In this document: positions 1-11,655 of the stretch, in pieces
How the letters are laid out: the number at the start of each line of letters is the position of its first letter
Position numbering within the stretch: the stretch's first letter is position 1
Assembly: GCA_009733575.1 (NCBI GenBank)
Contig: ML769439.1
Span: forward strand, 219,527 to 283,526
Reading direction: 5' to 3'
Length of the DNA stretch: 64,000 bases
Source of the DNA: Gymnopus androsaceus JB14
Lineage: Eukaryota; Basidiomycota; Agaricomycetes; Agaricales; Omphalotaceae
The notes under the pieces: generated by a model
The model's input: only the letters and a program-made list of their open reading frames with translations
What the model was told of the DNA's origin: nothing
The model's database searches: none
Translations under genes and position numbers: made by a program

Positions 1-16
1 TGACTCACTGATGCAG

Positions 17-826
17 CACCTATATCGACAATCCTCCAGACTTATATACGCTCATCTCGATCCTGCGGGCTTCCCACAAGCTCGGGTTTACGAGATTCAA
101 GTTTTGGGCGACGCGGTTGTTGGAGAAGATGTGGCCCGCAGAGTTGGATCCTATCTCGACCACGGCCCCAGTGGATGCAACCTCACTGAACCTCGACAAG
201 ACATGTCTTTCTACACGTCTCTCTCCTATCGATGCCACAGCCGTCGTTTCACTCGCGCGCGAATGTGGTATCCAGAGTGTTCTAAAGCGGTCACTCTATG
301 AACTCATACGAAGTGAGGGCTTTGGTCATTTGACGAACCAAATCCCAGACTCCGACCGCAACCTGCTCATCTCAGCACGAGAGAAGCTCACTCAGTTGTG
401 GATGGAATTACAGTTTCCCCCGTCACCGTCTTTTCCTGAATGTCCATTGCTCGCCGCTGGTCCTGCTGCACCAACCAATGCATGTACTGCGTGCGATCCC
501 GTCCGGGATGATAATGCTTTTAAAAGCACGTTCTCCTTCATGTGCACCCACCAGCTCCTCCGCCACCACCCGATGACATTGCTTACGATCCTCCCGCTCC
601 GCTGCCGTTGTCCATTGCCTATCTCTATGATCCGCTCAGTGGACTCGAGAAGCTTGCCCAACTGAATTGGGAGGGTCTTTCTGTGCCTGCTGGTGGTGCG
701 GGTTTGGGCTCGGGAAGGACGCCCGGACTAGGTTATTGTCCTACCTGCGCTCGAGCTCGAAGGGAGTTTTTTGCCAGTCTTAGGATGGAGTGGTGGGAGA
801 TCTTTGGGAATGTGTTTGGGTGTTGA
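17..826 (+). CDS. BTB/POZ-type protein, C-terminal part (gene enters from the left)
   Basis: Only the 3' part is in the window. The first 16 bases look like an intron end (CTGAT branch-like site and GCAG acceptor at 13-16), after which the frame is open from 17. The protein contains LLEKMWP and 'RASHKLGF', which match the helical segment after the BTB fold in basidiomycete BTB proteins ('LLRxSHKWGF'), then 'REKLTQLW' and a C-terminal cysteine-containing tail (CPTCARARREF) as in that family. The frame changes between about 483 and 555; a 71-nt intron from GT at 484 to AG at 554 would restore it, but the donor is weak, so an indel is possible. These proteins are usually putative protein-interaction adaptors of unknown target. 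A second gene of the same broad family lies at 51813-52773. Family assignment is by motif only. Confidence 0.55.
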
Positions 827-1887
827 ATGCTTTGCTTTATTCTGCAGTTTTACATTTATTTGCTAGACTTGTTTTGCTCGCTGGCTCACTTAGACCGCTT
901 TCAGTCATGCATCCAGTGTTTCGAGACGAGGAGTCAAACATCCTCCTTCCGTTCCCTTTGCCCTCTGACATTTGCTCAGATATTGCTATACTAGGATATC
1001 TGTCGTTTTAATGAAATACAGTACATACATCTCGAGTTGTTGATTATATTATACCTGTCGTATCGTATATAACCATGACTTGCTTGCTGCCTGTGCTTTA
1101 ATTGATTGCTCATGTGCCAGGACCTTTCCGTTAGCTGTGGCTTCGATCTTTGATGCTTTTCACTATCATTCTTTTTAGGCTTGTTTATCACTCGCACAGC
1201 GCTCAAGTAAGCCAGGAATTCCACGCAAACTCTATGCGCTATAGTAGTGGACTACGCCAATACTAGTTTTCGATGGCCAACACCATTCATTGGTATTGAT
1301 ACTCCCGCGTTTCATACCCTGCCTGCTTTTAATGGTAAGGATGTCGACGCGTCGAAGCTATACATTATTGCTTCACATCGAACAGGGTAATCTAGGGTAA
1401 CCTCTGGTAACCTTTCAGACTGTTATCGCAGGGTTATGCTCTGTTATTCTATGTCTTGTCCATCACACGGCGACGACGACACGATTGAACAAATACGGCA
1501 AGTATCAAACCTTCGAAATCATGATCTACTCCAGTTTCACAAGGCTGTATTAGCGGCATTCTATTGCTACGTAGTCTACACTGTAGTCTGTGCAAGCTGC
1601 GCGCCGCTTGCGTAGTAGTCTACGAATGGAATTTCCAAGTCTTCGAGCTCGAGGCAACTCGGACTTCGGGAAGCCCCTGTTTCGCTTTTCGGACAAATAT
1701 GACAAACGCGGAATGACATAGCGCGGCTGAGTCAACCGAACGGCATTTCGATTAGGGTGATCCGTATCTACTCGCACTTTGGTTCCACGATAGATGGGTT
1801 TCGTCTTTCCCGTCACGGTCTTCCTTCGTTCTAACTTCTAACCCCCTTTTTTCTCGGTCCCTTCCTTTCCTCTCGGACCCCTTCCGG
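827..1887. other. Intergenic region upstream of the flippase gene
   Basis: No supportable gene. It must hold the 3' end of the BTB gene and the promoter of the flippase. A pyrimidine-rich tract (about 1820-1885) directly precedes the flippase ATG, as is common at fungal transcription starts. Around 1387-1415 the word GGTAACCT recurs, without clear meaning. Confidence 0.4.
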
Positions 1888-4800
1888 ATGGCCGATACCA
1901 AGAAGAAGGATGGTGGGCTTAAAGCATTTTACCGGAAAGTCTCTGCCTTTAGCATCGAGGACATCTTTTCACAAAAAAGACCCCCTGGTCCTCCTCGTAT
2001 CGTCTTTGTCAACGAGAATCTACCTGGAGATTATTTGGATGCTAAGGCTAAAGTAAAGAAACAGCATGTCTATACCAGCAACCAGGTTATTTCGTCCAAA
2101 TATACCCTTATTACATTTATTCCGAGGAATTTGTTGGAACAGTTTAGGAGAGTTGCGAATATGTGAGTTGGTATTATATTTTTCCATACTTACCGGTGTT
2201 CATCGTTCGGTGCAGCTACTTCCTCGGTCTCTCCATCCTGCAGTTCTTCTCTACATTCGCTACAATCTCCCCTGGAGTGGTGATTCTCCCGCTAATCATC
2301 ATCATCGCTCTCACTGCACTCAAAGACGGCTACGAAGACTTTCGTAGACACCAGTCTGATAGACGAGTCAATCAGAGCGAGGTGGAGGTTCTTGCTGGGA
2401 GTAACTGGACGAATCCTAATATGACAAAGCGGAAGAGTAAAACGTTTGTGAGGGGATTGGTACCAAAGATGGGGTCTCGAAAACCCAAGCCCGTCACTCC
2501 TGCTCCTCCTGTAGATCCTGAAACCACGCTGACGGCTCCGCCCGTACATCACCGCAGACGGAGTAGTAATCGACTTTCGTTCATCAAGCAGGTTGATGAC
2601 GACGACGCCTACTGGAAATCCACTCTTTGGGAAGACGTTCGCGTCGGTGATTTCGTCCGAATAACCGACAACCGTCCCATCCCAGCTGATGTCCTCATCT
2701 GCGCCACCTCCGACCCCGAGAATGTCGCGTACGTGGAAACCATGAATCTCGATGGCGAAACCAACCTCAAGTCACGTAATGCTGTTCCGGGTTTAACTCA
2801 TCTATCATCTCCAGAAGCATGTACCAACAGTGCCAATTCATTCCAAGTGCACTGCGACAGACCCGAGAACAACATGTACAGGCTTAACGCAATGGTCGAG
2901 ATGGGCGGCGAAAAAGACAAGAAAAAGATTCCTGTCGATTTGCAGACTGTGTTGCTGAGAGGGACGGTTTTGAAGAATACGGATTGGGTTATTGGCGTTG
3001 TGTTGTTCACTGGACAGGATACCAAGATCGTTATGAACTCCGGCGGGACGCCAAGTAAACGGAGTCGGGTGGAGAGGCAAATGAATCCGCAGGTGTAAGT
3101 CGCTTGCTCGTGTTTTCTAGTTTTCTTATTGATATTTTTCCCTGCGTAGACTGATCAATCTAGCGCTAATTGCAATCATGGCTGTGGTTTGTGCTATCGT
3201 CGATTCTGTGCTTGAGAAGCAATATTTCCCTCTTGGTGCTCCGTGGCTGTACGACGACAACCTTCCTGGTTATAATCCGCAAGCAGACGGTGGTATTACT
3301 TTTGCGTTTGCGTTGCTCACGTACGTCTCCCTGACCCTTTCCTTTTCTTGGACCTAACTGAATTAATTCATTAAACCCTTTAGATTCCAGGATCTTGTCC
3401 CAATCTCGCTCTACCTCTCTATCGAGGTCGTCCGCACGATCCAAGCGATATTCATATACTTTGACAAGGACATTGCATATGATAAGAGCCGGACAACCAG
3501 CACAAGCTACTCAAGCGAGAAGCTGGAACTTGTCAGATGATTTGGGACAGATTGAGTATATCTTTTCGGACAAGACTGGAACGCTGACTCAGGTGTGTAT
3601 GATATCCTTGCTTGTTAGTGGTTAGAGGAGCCTATAGGGCGAGCTCGAGCACATTTATGCCATTTGCTTCGACCCTCCCTTCCATATCATCACAACCGAT
3701 CTAATATTAAATCTCCTAGAATTCCATGGTATTCCGACAATGTTCTGTTGGAGGTAAAGCATATCGTGGAGACCCGGAGGTACTCACAGATGGCGAAGAC
3801 GAGACCAACAAGAACTCGGATTCCATCGAGCTGGAGAAGGAAATACTGCATGAACACATCGCCAGACCCACCCCACCACAATCAGGATACTCCACAGACG
3901 CCAACTCGTCCCAAGGACTAACCCCATTTTCTTCCACACCTCGCACCAAGACGAATAACCCTCGCTTTAAAGATGCTGTTCTCACCTCCGATATCACCGC
4001 TGCCTGCACCGAGTCCGACGATCCCGCTTTATCATCTTCTCGTACTCGCGCCCGTGCCCGTCGCCCTCAACGGCTTCTTTACCGTCTTGGGTCTTTGTCA
4101 CACTGCTCTCGCCTCCGTAGACCCACTTACCGGTGTAATAGAGTACAAAGCTCAATCCCCAGACGAGGCGGCGCTCGTACAAGCTGCAGCGGATGTGGGG
4201 TATGTGTTTCTCGGTAGAGATAAGGAGATTTTATCGCTCCATACTCCGGCTTCGGTGGTGTCTGGGAACGAACGCGAGGGAGGGGGAGAGATGACTCCGG
4301 CACCGGTTCCAGAGCGATATGAACTCTTGCACATATTGGAGTTTTCAAGTGCGAGAAAGAGGATGAGTGTGATTGTGCGTAAACTGGATGAGGAGGGAGA
4401 AGAACAGGGAGGTGCAGGGAGGATATTTTTATTAAGTAAAGGGGCGGATAATGTGATTTTCGAGAGGTTGAAGACAGGCGGGAGCAGCGAGGAGGCGTTG
4501 AGGGATGAGACGGAGAGGCACTTGAGTGAGTTTGCGAATGAGGGTTTGAGGACGCTGACGTTAGCGTATAAGATTATTTCTGGCATGTTGTCTTCCTCGA
4601 CTTTCTCTTTGTTTTCCTGATTTATTCTTTTTCCAGAGGACGAATACCAGTCATGGAGTCACCGATACCACGAAGCCTCCGTCGCTTTAGACAACCGTGA
4701 AGAAATGATAGAGACGGTCTCCGAACGAGATTGAAAAGGATCTGAGGCTACTTGGGGCTACTGCCATTGAAGATCGGCTGCAGGATGGTGTACCGGAGGC

Positions 4801-7084
4801 CATAGCCGATCTCAAGCGCGCTGGAATTAAGATCTGGGTAGCGACCGGTGATAAGCTCGAGACTGCCATTGGTAAGTTTATCTCCCATGCCACGGTATTT
4901 TATTCTAAATCTCTCTATTCTCCACAAACAGCCATCGGACGCAGCACCAACCTAATTGGCCCCGAATCGAACATTATCGTCGTCCGCGGCAGCTCCAAAC
5001 CTGTCGCTCAGCAGATTAATAATGCTTTGGACAGGTTCTTCCCTGAACATAACTTGGAGGGAAAGCAAAAACCTCCTTCTCGCCCGTCAACGCCATCGAG
5101 GATGTATCCTTTGACTCGTGCCGATACGAATGTATCGTCTATCGTCGGTGGAGACAACGGAGACAGACCGGGCGGATTTGTGCTTGTGGTTGATGGTGCT
5201 GCTTTGTTACATGTACGTATATATTTTTTGCCTTCTCAATGTTTCTCTCATGTAGCATACGTCTTTCTAGGCATTCGAAAGCGACGAAAACAAGGCGCTT
5301 TTACTAAAGTTGGGTACTCTCTGCGAAGGAGTCATCTGCTGTCGAGTGTCTCCGTTACAAAAAGCCCTTGTTGTCCGATTAGTGAAAGACGGTTTAAAGG
5401 CGATGACGTTGGCTATCGGAGATGGTGCGAACGATGTCAGCATGATTCAGGCTGCAGATGTCGGAGTTGGAATCTCTGGTGAAGAGGGGCTTCAAGCAGT
5501 CAACTCGTCCGACTATGCCATTGCGCAGGTGCGTTTACCGTGGGTTTTGGCTTTGTGATTGTTCGTGCTTATTTTTCGTGCAGTTCCGATTCTTGAAGAA
5601 ACTGCTTCTGGTTCACGGACATTGGTCGTACGCTCGGAATGGAACCATGTCAGTCTTTTGCCGATGGAAGTTTGAATGTATAAACTGATGTTTTGTAGGA
5701 TCCTGAACTTTTTCTACAAGAACGCTGTACCCACTGGGATCTTATGGTGGTTCCAAATCTACTGTGCGTGGAGTGCCACCTTGTGAGTCTTTCTTGTGAG
5801 TCTGAAGTTGGTGATGGTGTGTTGACGATTCTTTCGCAGTGCAATGGACTACAGCTATATCCTCTTTTGGAACTCCTTATGGACTATTGCTCCCGTCGTG
5901 GGACTCGGTCTGTTCGATAGAATTCTTGGTGAGTTCTTGGTTGTTTTTTGAAAAAAGAAAAACAGTTGTGCTGACAAACTTTAGACTCCGAGACTCTCAT
6001 GGATCTCCCGGAGCTCTATCACTATGGCCGTGAAAAGTACTGGTTTGCATGGCGGGATTTCTTCATCTATATTCTCGATGGGATTTACCAAGTAAGTTGG
6101 TTGGACTTTTTCTTTGCTCGTTGTGCTTACGCGTCTTTTCAGTCTGTCATTATATATTTCTTTATCATGTTCACCTACGAGACTACTTCTGCCCGTCATG
6201 ATGGATACAGCGTTGATTTATACGAGTGGTCTACGGTCCGTTGTCTTGATCTGGTATCAATCACACTGCTTACTGTCGATATTATAGGTTACTGCTGTAT
6301 CTGGTGTCCTCGTTGTGGATATATTCACCGGAATGTGCGCATCTGCATGGACTTGGTGGCTCGTGTTCTTTGTTTTCATCGGTATCGTCGTAGTTTGGGC
6401 CTTTACAGTAAGAGCGAGCTTTTTTTGTACGAGGATTCTTTACTCATCCTTTTTCTCGATAGTTCATTTACTCTGCATTATCACCTGCCTTCGAGTTCAC
6501 AAACTTATATGGCTTTTACTACTTCCTTGGAGCATCTTCCTACTTTTGGTTCGGATTGGTAATCACCTTCATCCTTGCCCTTGCTCCACGTTACCTTGCC
6601 AAGGCCTACAAAGCAAGCTTCCGTCCCGACGACATAGATATTGTTCGAAGGATCAAGAAGGATAACCCTTACTTTGACTTCAAGCACTACGATCATCAGT
6701 CCAATGTCGGAATCGGTCTTACCGAGATGAAGCAGCGTCGACGGACTTCCCGCGTTGACAGTGAACATGTGTCTCGACGCTCGCGCTCATCAACTAGCAG
6801 TGTCGCTTACGCTGGACCCGCCAGGAGACAGGCCCCGCCCTTCCATGGACCTCCGATCAGCGAGCAGAACAGACATGTCGACAGGCCTCGTTTCCGTCGA
6901 CCGGGGCTTCGACTTTGCTGCAGAGGATGACGGCGTGGCTATCAGGAGAATCCAGACAAATTTGTCGGAGCGATTTAGCAGTCGGAATCTCGTTCCTGAT
7001 GGGGGGGATGGCAAGAAAGGAAAACGATCAAGGTTTCTTTCGCTGAAGCGAGGACTTACGAAGAAGAATCGACAAAATGAGTAG
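1888..7084 (+). CDS. P4-type ATPase, phospholipid flippase (DNF1/2-like), reading frame broken four times
   Basis: Identity is clear from the P4-ATPase signatures in order: N-terminal [15 protein letters not shown] then [11 protein letters not shown] (membrane), DGETNLK (actuator domain), SDKTGTLTQ (phosphorylated Asp), [44 protein letters not shown], and the C-terminal membrane block with YHYGRE. P4-ATPases move phospholipids to the cytosolic leaflet, normally with a Cdc50 partner. Exons: 1888-2162, 2216-3094, 3150-3320, 3384-3592, 3720-4582, 4637-4871, 4932-5212, 5271-5528, 5584-5648, 5699-5782, 5840-5928, 5985-6091, 6143-6235, 6288-6407, 6463-7084. Introns are GT-AG except 4583-4636, which needs a GC donor. 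In four exons the conserved protein continues only if one extra base is ignored: about 3484-3520, 3990-4060, 4723 and 6810-6845. Either the copy is a young pseudogene or the assembly carries insertion errors. Length and layout are otherwise complete. Confidence 0.93.
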
Positions 7085-7690
7085 GTTTTAAGCACTCGTT
7101 ATCTATTTATTAATTATTTCTCTTGCCTAAACCACTTATCTGGAGGATTCGCATGATCTAGTTATATGACCCACATCTATCGGCATGTTACGTTTGCATA
7201 TATTGTTTCGTCCTTGTTTCCTGTTCTACATAGTGTATCCATTGATCTGTATCCATCCAGTCCTCTTCCTAGTACATTGCTACACCCTCTCCGTTGTCTT
7301 TGCTATATTTCCCCCAAAGCCACATTCGTTTCATTAATTCCTTGGTCTTCATGATTATTAATTAGTAGCACGCCAGTGGTCCTGAGTGATAAAGTCACTT
7401 CCCTGTGTCCTATCCCGACTCTCAAACGAAGTGCAGAGAAAGGGCCTTGTCTGCTGCGATCGAGCTTCCCACACTCGAAAAGGCCGCATTTAGTTAATCG
7501 GTCTTCTTATCTTGTAAATTTATAAGCAGAATCTGTCATTTCCTCTGACTGTCCCCCTATATATGGCTTATCTTGACGGGTCAGCGGACCGGACAGTCAT
7601 ACACTTTCTGTCATCTGTGTCGCAGTTCAACGGCTGGCCTCTTGTTGTTTACCACTTCTGACCCACAGCCGCTGTTATTGACCATTATCG
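7085..7690. other. Intergenic, no gene seen
   Basis: The 3' flank of the flippase and the 5' flank of the next gene. TATATATGG-like and other AT-rich words occur near 7555-7565, but no promoter element can be assigned. Confidence 0.3.
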
Positions 7691-7699
7691 ACTATCCAA

Positions 7700-8980
7700 T
7701 GCAATCTCTCAATGACCTTCTTGTTCATTATCTGAATTCCGAACCCTTATGGTCTTCCCAATAGACTGTACAGCACACTCTTTGCATTGCCTTTAACTGA
7801 GCTCAAGCTTGTGGTACTGTCTACCCACCGTGTGTCTAAGGAGTCTGCAATTGACTCTATCCTATGTGCTGGCAACGCTATTCTTTCCAATCACTTGCAT
7901 TATATTGCAGCAGCAGATGCTATCAAAACTTATTTTGGTTCAAACATTGCACTCAAATTCCACCTCTCCCTCCCTCCTGGTCAACCTCTCCATACCTCAG
8001 CACATGCATTGTGTTCTGCAGCTAATACACAATTTATATCCGCATTTTTGGCTGCACAACCCAGAGTGATATTAATTTTATGATCGAAATGCTCTCCATG
8101 AAGACAATGAAGCTGGGTTCTGACAAGCAGACATATTCATCGACTTCCCAATACAGTCTCGGTAAAGTTCAGAGCAAAAATATTTACAATCTTCTTGCTG
8201 TTTGTTTCCAGTGCAACTTCCACTTACTTTTTACAATGGATTCTTCAATGCCAATACAAAAAACTCCAAATTAAGTATCCAATTGGTTGCATGCTAAAAG
8301 ACATACTTAAAAGCAGATTTAAGTCAACCTCTTTCAAGAATGCCCTTCATCATGCCAGAGGTGAGTCAGACAGTACCGTTTGCTTTCAACTTACCCATTA
8401 TCAGAGCTCAAGCAATGCTAAAAATATTCTGAACATTGTGGAGACGCATCTGCTTATGCGACTAGGAGATGCAGTGCACAGTCTCGATCTGCTGCACATA
8501 CTGGTGTCTGGTTTGTCTGGGGCAGGGAACACCCTCGTGCATGCTATGTACGAATCATTCGAACGGCATCACTGCAAAGATCTTCTATTTGCGACTTCTT
8601 CTGTTGCTGTAACTTGGATCTCACATGCTGGCAGACTTGTTAACAACCCCGCCTTCAAATACCTTATCATCAATGATGCCACCTTGTTCAACATCTCATC
8701 CTTATCAAGTTTTTGGGACATGCTTGCTCATGATGAGGTTAGCATCATTGTCCTGGGAAGTTTCGAGCCACTCCTGTCCGCGAGCGCAAGGAGTTTGTAT
8801 TTATGTGGAGGTATTTCCTTCGAGGGCCATTTCTTGCACTTCCAGAGATTGCAACTAGAGCAGGACAAGGTTTTGCGTGTCTGGAGAGAGAAGCTGGAGA
8901 AAGAGATGCGTTTGGAGGCTATTGTCCGCCGTCTCATTAATCTGTTGATGAATTCAAGTGTGGGCCATCTCCTCCGTTAG
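7700..8980 (+). CDS. Unrecognised multi-exon protein
   Basis: I do not recognise this gene. Two stretches look coding. One is 7742-8081 in one frame, with leucine-rich helical text such as LYSTLFALPLTEL and AAADAIKTYFGSN. The other runs from about 8195 to 8980, with HLLMRLGDAVHSLDLLHIL, a long mixed alpha/beta body, then a basic C-terminus (REKLEKEMRLEAIVRRLIN). A likely intron starts at GTGAGT near 8362 and ends near 8405; another must join the two blocks around 8060-8190. A short upstream exon (MQSLNDLLVHYL, near 7700) would need a small frame adjustment. No signal peptide, membrane segment or catalytic motif is evident. It stands alone between the flippase and the Zn2Cys6 array. Start and exon limits are uncertain. 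Confidence 0.4.
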
Positions 8981-9284
8981 GATGCTTAGTACCCATTCTC
9001 GTTCACATAATTATTTAAGTGGTTATCTTTCTGCTGGTACTCAAACTTAGACCGCTTGTAGACTGCTCTCATTGTTGGGTTGCTTAGTAAGCGCCGGACT
9101 GGGAGTCGGGGACCTGCCGCTGCACGCGGCGCTACGATATGTAGTGACACAATAATTAGATTCGAGGACTAACAATGTTAGTGTGATAAGCGCCCACATG
9201 TGTTTCCTTCAGACCTCGACTTTCATCGTCCCCTTCACATACAACCGGTACCTTCATATGTAAACTGCATGTTCCCGTTTCACT
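8981..9284. other. Spacer before the first Zn2Cys6 copy
   Basis: No gene. A GC-rich patch (about 9085-9135) and AAGCGCCCAC at about 9190-9199, shortly before the ATG of copy A. A related AAGCGCCCGC word occurs at about 20030-20039, before copy D, so this may be a piece of shared promoter. Confidence 0.35.
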
Positions 9285-11435
9285 ATGTCCACAAATAATA
9301 CACCTGCAAAGCGCAAAAAACTGCCAGCATGCGACTACTGTAAAACTCGTCGTGTTCTCTGTCATCCCCAACTAGATGGTTCTTGTCCTCGGTGCTTAGA
9401 GAAAGGGGTGAAGTAAGTCTTTGCATTATCAATTAAATTCAGATTTGGTTAATAAATCTTTCTTTAGCTGTACTACGACTCCTGTTATTCGTCGAAAACG
9501 AAGAACGAAAGCTCAACTTGCAGAGTCCTCAGGGGGTGCTGGTTCTTCATCCATCTCGCCGGCGGAGGCGCCATTACCATCTGCAGGGAATACAGTTGCT
9601 CTTACGCGTAACGCCCCGTTATCGGTATCTTTTCCGAACCCTCACCAGTCCCACCAAGTCTCGAACTGCCAGCAGCGATTGTGGAAAAGTTGATAGGATG
9701 TGCGTCACTGGCTGGCTGCTGCGTTGTGCACGTCATGTTAATCACATCTTTTTAGCGTTCTGTTCGCCATATATAACTCATCCATTAATGTCTCCTTCCG
9801 AGATAAAAACTCTACTCGCTGACCTATCATCTCTTCAACCTCAAGAACGTGTTCTTTTACACTGCTTAATGGCATTTTCCTCCCTTTTGTCTATGAGCCC
9901 TTTCGTCATAGGCACAGAGGAAGTCAGTGCTGAGCAGTTATTAATTTTCTCAACCAGTTCACCTCTCAAAGCACCTATCATACCCGATCTTCGTCAGATT
10001 GGTTTCCAAAGGGAGCCTGTGTTTCTACAACTGTGGGCGGAGGCGTTATGGCTTGCAAACCAGGAGGGCATAGCTACTAATCCGACAAACGTGAATGCGG
10101 CCTCTTGTTGGGTATTAGGCCATATTGCCCAAGTCGTTTTAGGTAAGGGCGCCTCACCGTTCAACTCGGCGTTCGTATGTCACGTACGTTGCCTTGCGGA
10201 GGAAGGAAACCTTGACGATCTTAATACCGTTAGATATCATTGGCATATGGTGAGTCATCTATTGCTACAGGGATTCGGGCTGCAATCTGATTTGGCTTAA
10301 GATGGGTGATGTGCTTGGTGCGCTAACAACTGGCAAATCCATCCAATAGTAAGTATATAAATTTCATCACCTCTTAATTAATGCTCAGCATACCTTAGCA
10401 CTCCCAATGACGAACCATTACTTGTTTGTCACACCCCGGAGCCATTGGAGAAGCTTATTCGGGACTCCACAACTAAATCGTTTACTGCAGGCGAAGCTTT
10501 TCGGTCAATTCATGGTTGTAAGTCACTCTAAATCTTGCCCGCATACTTCCGACTTCATTTTTACTCAGTCGCTCATCACATTATTCGTCTTGCTCGAGAG
10601 ACTTCCGAAAATCTCACTAGCGGTAAGAATACGAAATACCCTACGCGTTAACGCGTCTCATAGAGTTTTTCGGAATAGTCTTTGCACGAAGGCAACCGCT
10701 CGACGAAAGCTTCCTCATAAAGCACTTTGCGTCATTGGATCTCTTCCATTCTTTCTTAATCGTGGAGTTAGATCAAATCGCCCGAATCGTACAGCAGAGC
10801 CATCATAATCCGTTGCACGCATATTATCTTCGACTATGTGCACATGGATTCGTTGCGTCTTGGGGATCCTTGGTTCTTACCATCTTTGAGGCTCTTAGAG
10901 ATCGTTCATTACAGTTTGCTTTCAATGCTACTCTCGGGGGCTCATCAAATGGTTTTGTTACCTCTCTAGCTGACGACCGGAACCATGAGCGACTGCAGAT
11001 GCACCTGCGCCACGCTCGAAGGCTAGCGTCGACGGCTGCTGTGGAGATGTACAAAGCTCTGAGGGAAGTGCCTTCAATCACGCCGCTACTGCAACACAGT
11101 GAGCTGGTCAAATGGACCAGATTTCTGATGGATGAAGATAATGTTGTGGATATAAACCATGAGCAGCATCTGCAAGCACTCGAATGGTAACTGCTACTTC
11201 AATTTTCCATGGTTTTACAGTCCGTTCATTATTGGTTTCTCCTAGCTTTCGAGACGCTATCCAAGTCGCTGGATTTTACTGTGCTGATCGAACGGGTATA
11301 GTAGAATCTGTCAACGAATATCTCGCTTCGTCCATGAAACGCATCTCGACGAGGAATGATTATTCAACAGGCTTTGAAGCACTGTACTCGTTCACCGCTG
11401 TCTCTTCAATTAATTCGCTTGTGCCATTGGCTTAG
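9285..11435 (+). CDS. Zn(II)2Cys6 transcription factor, array copy A (one-base frame break)
   Basis: Fungal binuclear-cluster regulator. The N-terminus holds C-x2-C-x6-C-x7-C-x2-C-x6-C (CDYCKTRRVLC ... CPRCLEKGVNC) split by an intron before the last Cys, followed by a basic RRKRRTKAQL linker. The body resembles the fungal-specific transcription-factor middle region (WAEALWLANQEGI, NAASCWVLGHIAQVVLG, FVCHVRCLAEEG). Exons: 9285-9412, 9468-9699, 9756-10249, 10302-10348, 10399-10517, 10569-10622, 10664-11186, 11246-11435; every junction falls at the same codon phase as in B-D. Exon 2 is one base short of the pattern: the frame changes in the T run near 9625-9635, so the cluster and the regulatory body are out of register unless this is a sequence error. 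Expected length without the lesion is about 595 aa. The DNA target is unknown. Confidence 0.85.
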
Positions 11436-11655
11436 ATCTAGAATCCGCTTAGAATCCACACTCGAATACACTGTTTCTCTTAGGTGGGAGGTTTTCTAAG
11501 CATCGAATACATCCCGCCGAATACAACCAAGCTCTTGGTTTGATAAGTATCTACAAGATCAAGCGCAGTAAACAAGCGCGCATCGTGTCCAACTCCCATT
11601 TAATCCTCAATGCATGATCCTGTAAATTTCCATTACGTCCACAAAGGATATACCC

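Noticed and set aside
3488..3515. A 28-nt GC-AG intron that would repair the flippase frame at the first break
   Set aside because: Removing it gives a plausible protein ([12 protein letters not shown]), but 28 nt is below the usual minimum for fungal introns and the donor context is poor.
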